A stretch of 64,000 nt of DNA from Streptomyces longispororuber (GTDB lineage: Bacteria > Actinomycetota > Actinomycetes > Streptomycetales > Streptomycetaceae). Positions 1 through 7,861 of this stretch are shown here, piece by piece. The notes under the pieces are model-generated. The model was not told where the DNA came from. It ran no database searches and was given only the letters and a program-made list of their open reading frames with translations. The translations under genes were made by a program, and so were the position numbers. Position 1 is the first letter of the stretch, and each line of letters opens with the position of its first letter. The stretch is taken from NCBI RefSeq assembly GCF_024448165.1, contig NZ_JAMOLN010000004.1, positions 1 through 64,000 on the forward strand. Direction: 5' to 3'.

Positions 1-18
1 ACGCCTCACCTGGCCGGA

Positions 19-39
19 CCGGTGCGGCTGCCGCACCGG
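19..39. terminator. Perfect 9-bp hairpin, probable terminator of an off-window gene
   Basis: CCGGTGCGG (19-27) and CCGCACCGG (31-39) pair perfectly around a 3-nt loop. No gene is seen in 1-231, so this could end a gene lying left of the window. There is no T-tract, as is common for actinomycete terminators. The rest of 40-231 holds nothing I recognise apart from the leader of the next gene. Confidence 0.4.
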
Positions 40-231
40 CGGGCTGTCTGCTGTCTGCACGGTCATGGCGGAACCGTAGGAAGCACCCCTTGCGACCGGC
101 CAAAGCCGGGCCGCCGACGAGGGACGACGCCGCACCGCACGGACATGAGAAGTTCATGGGGGACGAATGACGACCTGTCTGTCGGGGGCACGGCGACTCG
201 GTGAGAATCGGGCCCGACGAAAGGGGATGAC

Positions 232-858
232 ATGTCGCGGGTCGTCGAGGGCCGCGCGCTCCATCTCTGGTCGTTGCACGAGGACGTGACCGTCGAACAG
301 GGCGACACGGACGACGAGTTGGTACTGCGCAGCCGGTTCGGAACCGAGCGGATCAGCGCGCCCACACCCGTGGTGCGCGAGGCGCTCCGGAGGATGCAGC
401 TCGGTCCCGTCCTGCTGGCCAACATCAGCACGCGCCAGCTGCCGGCCGACGGGACGGGTGGGGGCCGGGGCGCGTACCTGGTGCTGTGGCCGATGCTGCG
501 CCGGCTGTCCCACCTGATCGTGCGCACCCTGAGCCTGGAGGACCTGAAGGGGCCGCTGCTGTCCGTCATCACGACCCGGCAGGGCGCCGGGTTCACGCCC
601 GTCGGAGTGTCCGCGCAGCGGCTGATCCGGCTGATGAGCGATGTGTCGATGACCCTGGAGTCGGCGGGTCTCGCCCTGCGGTCCGCGGGGTCGGCGCACT
701 GGGTGCAGCTGCACAGGCCGGAGGCCGTCTGGGTCGTCGGTCTGCTGGCCTGGCCGGTCACCCCGTCCCGGGCCGCGGCGATCCTGCCGCTGCCGCCGGA
801 GGTGACCGAGGCCGTGCTCAGCTATCTGATCGCCGCGGGGATGACGGAGGACTGCTGA
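232..858 (+). CDS. SagB-type dehydrogenase N-terminal-like protein lacking the nitroreductase domain
   Basis: This 208-residue protein starts at ATG 232 behind a good AAGGGG ribosome-binding site. Its opening (ALHLWSLHEDVTVE, then REALRRMQLGPV) and later segments (HRPEAVWVVG) resemble the N-terminal, non-catalytic part of actinobacterial SagB-type azoline dehydrogenases. Those enzymes oxidise thiazolines and oxazolines with FMN in a nitroreductase-like C-terminal domain. Here the frame closes where that domain should begin, and only 33 bp lie before the converging response regulator, so the catalytic half is absent rather than frameshifted nearby. It may act as a substrate or leader-binding accessory to the YcaO protein at 2992-5319, or be a relic. 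The family assignment is by pattern only; the missing domain is directly visible from the length. Confidence 0.55.
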   Translation: MSRVVEGRALHLWSLHEDVTVEQGDTDDELVLRSRFGTERISAPTPVVREALRRMQLGPVLLANISTRQLPADGTGGGRGAYLVLWPMLRRLSHLIVRTLSLEDLKGPLLSVITTRQGAGFTPVGVSAQRLIRLMSDVSMTLESAGLALRSAGSAHWVQLHRPEAVWVVGLLAWPVTPSRAAAILPLPPEVTEAVLSYLIAAGMTEDC

Positions 859-891
859 CCCGGCATCGGCGTCTTCACAGCAGTGGCGTCC

Positions 892-1500
892 TCACAGCAG
901 CCAGCCGGACTCCTGTGCGATCAGGACGGCGTCCAGGCGGTTGCGGGCGTTGAGCTTGGTGGTGATGTTCGTCAGGTAGTTGCGGACCGTGCCGGTGGAC
1001 AGGTGGAGCTTGTCGGCGATCTCCGAGGGCTCGGCCCCCTTCGAGGCGAGCCGCAGGACCTCGGTCTCCCGCTCCGTCAGCGGGTTCGTCTGCCCGCCCC
1101 AGGCCGCCACCGCCAGCTGCGGATCGACCACGCGCATGCCCGCGCCCACCCGCCGTACCGCGGAGGCCAGTTCGGCCGGCGGGGCGTCCTTGAGGAGGTA
1201 GCCGTCCACCTTGGCGGCCATCGCCCGCAGCAGGGTGCCGGGACGGCCCATGCTGGTCAGGATGAGGACGTGGCACTGCGGCAGTTCCTCCCGCAGGTTC
1301 GCGGAGGCCGTCAGTCCGTCGGTGCCGGGCAGGTCGATGTCGATGACCGCCACGTCGGGGCGGTGCCGTAGTGCCTCGGGGACGATGTCGTCCCCGTTCT
1401 CCACCTCACACACGATCTCGATGTCGTGCTCCAGATTCAGCAAGGCCACGAGTGCGCCACGCACCATGTGCATGTCCTCGGCCAGCAGTACACGAATCAA
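892..1500 (-). CDS. LuxR/NarL-family response regulator
   Basis: A 202-residue response regulator with an N-terminal receiver domain (acidic pair in LLAED, phospho-acceptor Asp near residue 54 in VIDIDLPG, conserved Lys in YLLKDA) and a C-terminal LuxR-type helix-turn-helix (LTERETEVLRLASKG onward). A TTG at 1500 gives the standard family start (M)IRVLLAED; an ATG at 1566 would add 22 residues of atypical sequence. The partner kinase lies directly upstream on the same strand (1626-2804). The pair sits downstream of the RiPP cyclodehydratase gene, so it may control, or sense the product of, that locus; this is inference from position. Confidence 0.9.
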   Translation of the reverse strand: MIRVLLAEDMHMVRGALVALLNLEHDIEIVCEVENGDDIVPEALRHRPDVAVIDIDLPGTDGLTASANLREELPQCHVLILTSMGRPGTLLRAMAAKVDGYLLKDAPPAELASAVRRVGAGMRVVDPQLAVAAWGGQTNPLTERETEVLRLASKGAEPSEIADKLHLSTGTVRNYLTNITTKLNARNRLDAVLIAQESGWLL

Positions 1501-1625
1501 CGTGCCGCCCCGTTTCGTCCCCCCGGCCCGCTTTCCGTGGGCCCCGAACGGCGGGGACTCTACCAACAGAACGCCAGTACGAGTATGGAAAGTTCAGGGT
1601 TCCAACACCGGCGCGCCGGGCGTGC

Positions 1626-2804
1626 TCACGCGGCGGGTTGTCGCGGGGCCACGGCCCGTACCTCGAAGGAGCCGTCCGCCAGGACACAGGAGCTGAGCGT
1701 TCCGCCGATCTCGCACACTCGCAGGGCGAGGTTCTCCAGGCCGCTGCCGCCGTGCGGGGACGGCGCCGTCGGCTCGTCAGGAACGCCGTCGTTGACCACC
1801 GTGAGGGTCATCTCGTCGCGCTCGGCGGTGAGTTCTATCGCGCACCGGGTCGCCTTGCTGTGCCGCAGGACGTTCGTCACGGCCTCCCGGAGCACCGCGG
1901 CGAGGACGTTCTCCACCTGGCGGTCGGCCGGCTCCGCCACCACGCGCAGCCGCACCTCCACGTCGGCGGCGTGCAGCACCGACTCCGCCGAGGTGACCTC
2001 CTGGTCGAGCGACATGTCGCGGAAGCCGCTCGCGACCCGCCGCACGTCGGCGAGCGACTGGCGGGAGATGGACAGGATGTCGGTCACCTCCTGCGTGGCC
2101 CGCTCGGGGTGGGCCGGGATCAGCCGGTGCACGAGCTCGCTCTTCAGCGTGATCGCCGACAGGCTGAAACCGAGGAGGTCGTGCAGGTCCCGGGCGAACC
2201 TGAGCCGCTCCCGCACCACTGCGAGCCGGGCCAACTCACCGTGGGCGTCGGCCAGTTCCTGGATCACCTCGCTGAGCCGCGACAGCGCGTAGACCACCAG
2301 GCCGGTCAGCAGCGTGGACTGGCACAGGTAGATCGAGTCGACGATCCCCTGGCCGGCCAGGAGCGGCGGCAGGAACATGCTCAGGCCGGTGGCGGCGAAC
2401 AGCGTCCAGCCGGCCCGGGACGGCAGCAGGAGCAGCAGCGAACCGGCGAAGAACCCGCCCAGCGCTCCCCATTGTGCGTGGTACACGAACAACGGCAGGT
2501 AGGTGAGCAGGAGTTGGGCGCCCAGGGTGAGCGCCTTGTCCAGCGGCGGCCTGCGTGCGGCCCATAAGGAGGAGTGCCGCAGCTGGATGAGGAAGACCAC
2601 GACGAGTCCCGCGACGGCACCGGCCCGGCCGGTGGGGCTCAGGTTCGTGCTGAACACGTTCAGTGCCGTGATGGACGTGTAGCACAGCAGGGCCACGCGC
2701 AGGATGACCCGGGCCAGCCGCGGCCCGGGCAGGGCGAGGCCGGACCGGGTTCCTGTCGCGGGAGTGCCTATCGACGCGTCCGCCAGACGCTCACGCAGTC
2801 CCAT
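1626..2804 (-). CDS. DesK-type sensor histidine kinase
   Basis: A membrane histidine kinase of about 392 residues. The N-terminal half has several hydrophobic segments (about residues 32-60, 62-75, 95-175), followed by a HisKA_3 dimerisation domain with phospho-acceptor His in FARDLHDLLG (about residue 208) and a HATPase_c domain (REAVTNVLRHS, then GGSGLENLALRV). This is the usual partner of LuxR-type response regulators, and one lies immediately downstream. The start at 2804 follows GGGGACGGGG; an in-frame start at 2882 would add 26 residues. There is no large extracellular domain, so any signal is probably sensed within the membrane. Confidence 0.9.
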   Translation of the reverse strand: MGLRERLADASIGTPATGTRSGLALPGPRLARVILRVALLCYTSITALNVFSTNLSPTGRAGAVAGLVVVFLIQLRHSSLWAARRPPLDKALTLGAQLLLTYLPLFVYHAQWGALGGFFAGSLLLLLPSRAGWTLFAATGLSMFLPPLLAGQGIVDSIYLCQSTLLTGLVVYALSRLSEVIQELADAHGELARLAVVRERLRFARDLHDLLGFSLSAITLKSELVHRLIPAHPERATQEVTDILSISRQSLADVRRVASGFRDMSLDQEVTSAESVLHAADVEVRLRVVAEPADRQVENVLAAVLREAVTNVLRHSKATRCAIELTAERDEMTLTVVNDGVPDEPTAPSPHGGSGLENLALRVCEIGGTLSSCVLADGSFEVRAVAPRQPAA

Positions 2805-2991
2805 GACCCATGCCCCGTCCCCCCGCGTATACCAGCCTTCATGGACTCCTGCTCCGACCGGAGAGAGTTCGTCTCGGATCATATGGGACTGGCGTGAAGA
2901 CTGTGGGTGACTTGTGTTGACAGAATGTTGACCGAGTGGCCGGGTTGCTCTTGGGGCAGGGGCGCGAAGTCTCTTACTGCCGGGGGCACTT

Positions 2992-5319
2992 CTACACGAA
3001 CAGCGGGACGGGGTTCAGGTCGGCGTACTCCGTCGGACGGGCCAGCCTGCCGAGCTCGACCGGTACGTCGAAGAGCCGCCCCGGTGCCAGCCGCGCCCAG
3101 AAGTGCCGCAGGCCGGGCACGATCACCTTGAGCACGGGCAGTTCCAGATCCGGCCGGGTCTGGTCGAGGGCCAGCAGTTCGAGGCCCCGGGCGCGCACCA
3201 GATCGTGCACCGCGGTGATGTCGTCCAGGAGATCGGCACATGGTGAGTAGGCCCAACTCCCGGGAACTTTGGGGTGGTTGAGCGTATCGGGGGTCAGGTA
3301 CGGCTGGTTGGCGAGCGTCGCGGTGCGCCACCAGTGGACGGCGTCGGGGTCGTCGATCCCGTAGCCGGGGCCGCCGGGCCGGCGCGGCAGCACCGCCGGC
3401 AGCATCTGGCCCATCTCGGTCAGTGCCCGGCGCAGGGCGACCCGGGGATCGAAGTGGGCGCCGAAGCCGAAGACCACGTCCTGCGTGGGGGCGTCGGTGC
3501 GCCGGCTGAGCGCCGCCACGACGGGGATGCCGAAGTCGGAGGTGAGGTCCAGGGCCCACACCTCGCGCCCCATCCGCGCGCACCCCTCGCGGACCCGGTC
3601 CACCTCGGGCGCGCCGAACGCGTCGAGGTCCACGGCGGGCTGGCGGGTGCGGTTGTACCACCACAGGGCCACGGCGTCCCGCTCCACCAGCTCCAGGAAC
3701 CCTTGCAGGAGCGCGTCCTCGGGGCTGCTGCCCGCCGCGTTCCCGTTGGAGTCGCAGGTCAGCCCGTCCTCGGCCGGGGCACCGCTGGAGAAGTAGAGCA
3801 TCGACGTGGGCAGCAGCCGGTGCCGCCCGGCCGTCATCGACCACACCGGGGTCCAGTCGGTGGGCCGCGTCTCGTCGAACGGCCGCGGCACGTACTGGAA
3901 GTGCGAGCCCCGCGCGTTCCACGCGTCGCGGTCGCGCAGCTGCCGCTCCCCGAAGAGCTGGCAGGCGTTGGGGTGCACGGCGTCAGCGCCGAGCGCGCGG
4001 TAGCTGTCCCGGACGACGGGCTCGTCGCCCTGGCGCGTACCGCTGTACCGTTCCGCTGCCTCGCCCAGGGCGCTGACCTGCGCCTCGGTCGGGTCGAGCC
4101 CCTTGCCTCCGCTCAGGGCCCGCAGGCCCGCGCGCAGACCGGCCAGGTTGTGCGGGCTGAAGGCGAGGTTGTGGCCGGACAGATAGCTGTCGACGAAGTC
4201 GGGGGTGCGCGGGGCCCGCCGGATCTCCTTCACGATCCCGGTGACGGGGCCCACGAGGTGGCTGTAGCGCTCCAGCGTCCGGGCCGGTTCCTCGGCCCGG
4301 TGACCGTTGCCGTGGCGCATGGTCTTCGGCCGGCTCGACGGGACGAACGGCGCGCCCACCGTCCGCGCCACCAGGTCGGGGTCGCCGCAGACCGGGCACT
4401 GGGGGCGCCGGTGCACGGGATGGGCGGACGCCCGCAGCAGCATGGTGTCCAGCGTGTGCACCAGGCCCTGCGCCGGATACCGCATCCCCGCGAGCCACTT
4501 GGCGGCTTCCAGGACGGTGAGGTGCACGGCGATGGCGCGGCCCGCGGCCAGCGAGGCGGCGGGCCGCGTCGGCGGCCCCGCCAGCCCCAGCGCGCGCTGC
4601 ACCGGCCACTCCGAACGCCGGTGTCCGCGCAGCCGGTCGGCCAGACAGGACCAGCACGGGCCCTGCCCCGGACGGAAGATCGGCCCCACCCACGGGTCGG
4701 TGCCGCACACCTTGGCCAGCAGCCACGGCGTCCCGTCGGCGCGGTGCCGCGCGTCGACGTCGGCGAGTTCGGGGGAGAGGTAGTCGTCGCACAGGACGAG
4801 GGAGAGTCCCGTCGACGTGGTGGGGGCGGCGCCGACGGCGACCGAGAGCCCCGACTCGAGGCACGCGGCGCGCACCGGCTCCGCCTCGATGCCGGGCAGC
4901 GCCTCCAACCCGAGGGCGGCGCCCGCCAGTTCGGCCGAGGCTTGGTGGCCGTCGAGGCCCGCCAGGTCCCAGTACGCCTCGGCCATCGGGTCGGCCTGCT
5001 CGTCCCGGGTGCCGGCCGGGGCCGCCGGGCGGAAGCCCAGCAACCCCGACCGGGTCAGTGCGTCCAGCGACTGCCCCGCCTCTTCGGCGGGCATCGCGAG
5101 GGACGCCTCGCGCAGCACCGAGTCGACGGTGTGCGTACCGTCGAGCAGGGGCACGAGGACCTCCGCCTGCGGGCCGCGCAGCGCGGTGACACCGCGCCGC
5201 GAGACCAGATAGGCGGCTTCGCCGGGAACCACGACCGGGCTGAGATGACGCTTGAAGCCCACCAGCGCAGTGACGTCCGGGCGCACCGTCCCGGTTCTGT
5301 GCTCCCCGGCACCGGTCAT
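2992..5319 (-). CDS. Fused E1-like leader-binding/YcaO cyclodehydratase (TOMM synthetase)
   Basis: A 775-residue fused protein. The first ~340 residues resemble the E1-like 'C protein' of azole RiPP pathways, with an N-terminal leader-recognition-like segment (about 18-95) and a zinc-type Cys tetrad in CWSC (222, 225) and CPVC (308, 311). The remainder is a YcaO domain, with ATP-site motifs such as EAQVSALGEAAERYSG (412-427) and LELVERDAVALWW. The C-terminus, NPVPLFV, is a degenerate form of the proline-rich tail typical of cyclodehydratases. Such enzymes use ATP to cyclise Cys/Ser/Thr of a bound precursor into azolines. The start overlaps the stop of the precursor gene (ATGA). No TfuA-like partner is present, so azoline formation is more likely than thioamidation. 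Confidence 0.92.
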   Translation of the reverse strand: MTGAGEHRTGTVRPDVTALVGFKRHLSPVVVPGEAAYLVSRRGVTALRGPQAEVLVPLLDGTHTVDSVLREASLAMPAEEAGQSLDALTRSGLLGFRPAAPAGTRDEQADPMAEAYWDLAGLDGHQASAELAGAALGLEALPGIEAEPVRAACLESGLSVAVGAAPTTSTGLSLVLCDDYLSPELADVDARHRADGTPWLLAKVCGTDPWVGPIFRPGQGPCWSCLADRLRGHRRSEWPVQRALGLAGPPTRPAASLAAGRAIAVHLTVLEAAKWLAGMRYPAQGLVHTLDTMLLRASAHPVHRRPQCPVCGDPDLVARTVGAPFVPSSRPKTMRHGNGHRAEEPARTLERYSHLVGPVTGIVKEIRRAPRTPDFVDSYLSGHNLAFSPHNLAGLRAGLRALSGGKGLDPTEAQVSALGEAAERYSGTRQGDEPVVRDSYRALGADAVHPNACQLFGERQLRDRDAWNARGSHFQYVPRPFDETRPTDWTPVWSMTAGRHRLLPTSMLYFSSGAPAEDGLTCDSNGNAAGSSPEDALLQGFLELVERDAVALWWYNRTRQPAVDLDAFGAPEVDRVREGCARMGREVWALDLTSDFGIPVVAALSRRTDAPTQDVVFGFGAHFDPRVALRRALTEMGQMLPAVLPRRPGGPGYGIDDPDAVHWWRTATLANQPYLTPDTLNHPKVPGSWAYSPCADLLDDITAVHDLVRARGLELLALDQTRPDLELPVLKVIVPGLRHFWARLAPGRLFDVPVELGRLARPTEYADLNPVPLFV

Positions 5320-5495
5320 GCCGCGAACTGTCCGGTGGCGTCGTTCGCCGGGACGGAGACGATGCAGATGCTGAACAGCGCGACGTCACACTGTCCCGCG
5401 CCGTCCAGGTCCTCGATCACCAGTGACCGGCCGGCCCCGCGGGCCTGGGTGGTGTCGTCGAGGTGGTGAGAGCCGGACGATACTGCGTTGACCAT
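5316..5495 (-). CDS. RiPP precursor peptide (putative azoline/azole substrate)
   Basis: A 59-residue peptide starting at ATG 5495 behind a strong AGGGAGAGG site and overlapping the YcaO start by four bases. The N-terminal ~34 residues look like a leader, with an acidic/hydrophobic stretch SLVIEDLDG (24-32) of the kind recognised by TOMM leader-binding domains. The C-terminal ~25 residues would be the core: it begins around GAGQC and contains cyclisable Cys36, Ser42, Cys44, Ser47 and Thr54 among hydrophobic residues (FSICIVSV), ending GQFAA. I do not recognise the core from any known product. The role is inferred from size, composition and coupling to the cyclodehydratase; the cleavage site cannot be fixed. 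Confidence 0.75.
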   Translation of the reverse strand: MVNAVSSGSHHLDDTTQARGAGRSLVIEDLDGAGQCDVALFSICIVSVPANDATGQFAA

Positions 5496-5554
5496 GGGGA
5501 AACCTCTCCCTTGAATGTGCCGGGCAGTGAATGTCTGGACGTTGCGAGGTGCGG

Positions 5555-5569
5555 ACGGAGACTCTCCGT
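5555..5569. promoter_or_regulatory. Inverted repeat upstream of the RiPP operon
   Basis: ACGGAG (5555-5560), a 3-nt spacer and CTCCGT (5564-5569) form a short perfect palindrome about 60-75 bp upstream of the precursor start. It lies in the 262-bp divergent region between the precursor (minus) and the small gene at 5758 (plus), which must hold both promoters. It could be an operator for the nearby response regulator; nothing else in the sequence confirms this. Confidence 0.25.
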
Positions 5570-5706
5570 GCGGGGGCCGCTGTCTCACGGCCAGAATTCT
5601 GCGATTTCCGGCCGGACGCGGACAGTGCTGCCTTCACTTGTGGGGGGTGACGTTTTCACATGCGGCCGATGACCGGCCCTAGTGGCCGTTTAGCGCCGCC
5701 CCCGAC

Positions 5707-5760
5707 CATCGGGGCTCCGCGCCGCACCGTCGTGTGCGGCTGCCGAGAGGAGCCCCGATG
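5707..5760 (+). promoter_or_regulatory. Long stem-loop sequestering the RBS and start codon of the 5758 gene
   Basis: CATCGGGGCTCC (5707-5718) is perfectly complementary to GGAGCCCCGATG (5749-5760). An inner stem GCCGCAC (5721-5727)/GTGCGGC (5734-5740) closes on a 6-nt loop. The 3' arm contains part of the AGAGGAGC ribosome-binding region and the ATG itself. In RNA this would hide the translation start. It could also act as a terminator or a DNA operator. Confidence 0.55.
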
Positions 5761-5967
5761 TTCCGGCCCCTGGGTGTCATCGCCCGCGTCCTGGGCGAGG
5801 CGTACAACTGCCTGGTCGCCTATGGGCAGATGTGGCTCTACCTGCCCGACGAGCACCCCCGGTCCACGCTCTCGTATCCGCTGGAGAGGGTCAGGCCGGA
5901 CATTCCGCTGAGCCCGGTCGAGCGGGCCCTAGACCGACAGCTGCGGGACCTGGACAGCCTCGGCTGA
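5758..5967 (+). CDS. Small conserved-type hypothetical protein (DUF6059-like)
   Basis: A 69-residue protein starting at ATG 5758 behind GAGAGGAGC. It has a hydrophobic, aromatic N-terminal half (VIARVLGEAYNCLVAYGQMW) and a proline-rich charged tail, reminiscent of small DUF6059-type actinomycete proteins found in biosynthetic clusters; this resemblance is weak. It is the only plus-strand gene between two minus-strand operons and overlaps the 3' end of the FMN reductase tail-to-tail by 39 bp. Its start lies in the stem-loop at 5707-5760. Function unknown. Confidence 0.6.
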   Translation: MFRPLGVIARVLGEAYNCLVAYGQMWLYLPDEHPRSTLSYPLERVRPDIPLSPVERALDRQLRDLDSLG

Positions 5968-6531
5968 CGCGCCGCCCCGGCGCATCGCGGCGAACTCCAG
6001 CACCTGGTCCGTGAGGATGTCCAGGCGGCGCGCGGTGCGCGGGTCGGCGCAGGCGCCGGACGCGGCGAACTCCGTGCCGGCCGGCACCACGACGCCCATC
6101 GGAACGGCCCAGCCGCGCAACGACTGGGCGCAGGTGCGCAGCGCGGCGAGCGCGGACGCGCCGGCCACCTCGTTCCACGCCACGCTCAGGCAGCCCACGG
6201 AGCGCCCGTCCAGGTAGCCGGGCACGTCACCGGCCAGCCCCTCCGTGTGGTCGAGGGCGTTCTTCAGCAGCCCGGACATGCCGCCGTGGTACGTCGGACT
6301 GGCCAGCAGCACCCCGTCCGCGGCGCGCAGCGCCGACAGCAGCCGCAGCTCGGCGGCGCAGGGGTTCGTGGTGTCCGGGTCGTAGGGCGGCAGCACCAGT
6401 TCGGTGCCGCACACCAGGGTGACCTCGGCTCCCGCCCGGCGGGCCCGCGCCGCGCACGCCCGCAGCGCGGCCGCGGAGACCGAGCCCGAGCGCAACGAGC
6501 CCCCGAGCGCGGCGATACGGATCGGACGCAT
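5929..6531 (-). CDS. NADPH-dependent FMN reductase (flavodoxin fold)
   Basis: A 200-residue protein with the N-terminal phosphate-binding loop LGGSLRSGS and the SPTYHGGMSGLLKNALDH motif typical of the NADPH-dependent FMN reductase/azoreductase family. It would supply reduced flavin or reduce a quinone-like substrate. It is the last gene of the minus-strand operon containing the type III PKS, 52 bp after the FAD oxidoreductase. It could feed that enzyme or a flavin-dependent oxygenase elsewhere. It is not a substitute for the missing SagB nitroreductase domain on sequence grounds. Confidence 0.88.
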   Translation of the reverse strand: MRPIRIAALGGSLRSGSVSAAALRACAARARRAGAEVTLVCGTELVLPPYDPDTTNPCAAELRLLSALRAADGVLLASPTYHGGMSGLLKNALDHTEGLAGDVPGYLDGRSVGCLSVAWNEVAGASALAALRTCAQSLRGWAVPMGVVVPAGTEFAASGACADPRTARRLDILTDQVLEFAAMRRGGASAEAVQVPQLSV

Positions 6532-6583
6532 GGCAACTCCGTTGGGTCTGAAGGGACGTGAGTTTCTGACGGGTCTGAGGGCC

Positions 6584-7861
6584 TCACAGCCGGGCGGCCG
6601 CGGCCTCGGCCGCCCGGGTCCCGCTGAGTACGCAGGCGTCCGCGAGCAGACCGGAGGGACCGACCCAGTCGCCCGCCACGAAGACCCCCTGATGGCCGGG
6701 GACCCGCACGCCGGGACGGCCCGTCAGACCGCCGGTGCGCGCCTCGGGCAGGGCCGTCATCGTGGTGATGCGCGGCAGGAAGCGCTCGTGCACCAGGGCG
6801 TCCTGCCAGCCGGGCTGGGCTTGGTCGAGGAGTTCGTACAGCCGCTTGCGGACCTCGGTCGCGCCGAGCCCGGAGCCGTCGTCGTAGCGCGCCAGGTGCA
6901 GCACGGCGCCCCCCTCGGGGGCCAGCCGGGCCGTGCGCGAGAAGACCGACAGGTACAGCGGCTCGTCGACGCCGAAGACGAGCGTGCGGCGCGGGTCGGG
7001 CAGCCGGCTCAGCGCCACGTCCAGGCAGGCGGTGTGCAGGGGCCGGGCGACGGGAGCACCCGTGCCCGGCCCGGCCAGACCGAGGAGCCGGCCCGCCGCG
7101 CGCTGCGACAGACCGGCGAGCACCACCGACCGGGCGCGCACCGGATGCCCTTCGGCGGTCACCACCCGTGGGCGCGCCCCGCCCTCCACGACCGCGCACC
7201 GGGCCCCGGTGCGCAGCTCGACGCCCAGCTCCTTGGCCCGCGCGAGCAGCGCGTCGGTCAGGGTGCGCCAGCCGCCGTCGACATACTCCACACCGCGCCG
7301 CACCTCGGCGAAGTGCAGCGACAGCGCGTCCGCGCCGATCATGTCGGGGCGGCCCGTGTAGCTGCTCATGCGCAGCACCGCGAAGGCGGCCTGCCGAGCC
7401 CGTTCGGTGGGCAGCCGGTCGCCCAGCCACTGCGCGGCGTCGGTGCCGGCCAGGTCGGTGCGGCCGCGGGCCAGGCCCAGCAGCCGGGCCACCGCGATCC
7501 GTTCACGGGGCGAGAGGAGACCGGTGCGCAGCAGCGGCCCGGCCGCCGCGTACCCCGGGTGCAGCGCCCCGTCCCGCAGGGCCAGGGCCCCGCCAAGGTC
7601 GGGCGCCCGGCCCGGGACGCGCACGCCAAGGGCCCGCAGCCGGTCCCGGGTGGTGCGGTACAGGGCGCGCGGGCCGAGCCCCAGGTGGAAGCCCTGGTGC
7701 TCGGTGGTGCGGGCCCGCCCGCCCGGTTCGCCGCCTCCTTCGAGGAGCAGCACCCGGCGTCCGGGGCCGGCGGCGGAGGCCAGCCGCACGGCCGCCACCA
7801 GGCCGGTCAGACCCGCCCCGACGACGACGGCGTCGGCCCGCTCGTCGGCCCCGGCGCTCAT
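6584..7861 (-). CDS. FAD-dependent oxidoreductase (phytoene desaturase/amine oxidase-like)
   Basis: A 425-residue flavoprotein whose N-terminus has the Rossmann dinucleotide site VVVGAGLTGLVAA followed by LEGGGEPGGRARTTE, as in the NAD(P)-binding_8/amino-oxidase superfamily that includes carotenoid desaturases and isomerases. The C-terminal FAD-contact segment is GVFVAGDWVGPSGLLADAC. It starts at ATG 7861, overlapping the stop of the aminotransferase gene (ATGA). Given the neighbours, it may desaturate or oxidise the type III PKS product; the exact reaction cannot be read from the sequence. Confidence 0.88.
   Translation of the reverse strand: MSAGADERADAVVVGAGLTGLVAAVRLASAAGPGRRVLLLEGGGEPGGRARTTEHQGFHLGLGPRALYRTTRDRLRALGVRVPGRAPDLGGALALRDGALHPGYAAAGPLLRTGLLSPRERIAVARLLGLARGRTDLAGTDAAQWLGDRLPTERARQAAFAVLRMSSYTGRPDMIGADALSLHFAEVRRGVEYVDGGWRTLTDALLARAKELGVELRTGARCAVVEGGARPRVVTAEGHPVRARSVVLAGLSQRAAGRLLGLAGPGTGAPVARPLHTACLDVALSRLPDPRRTLVFGVDEPLYLSVFSRTARLAPEGGAVLHLARYDDGSGLGATEVRKRLYELLDQAQPGWQDALVHERFLPRITTMTALPEARTGGLTGRPGVRVPGHQGVFVAGDWVGPSGLLADACVLSGTRAAEAAAARL

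Noticed and set aside
3274..5469. A 731-codon plus-strand frame opposite the YcaO gene
   Set aside because: Antisense shadow; the minus-strand product has clear zinc and YcaO motifs.
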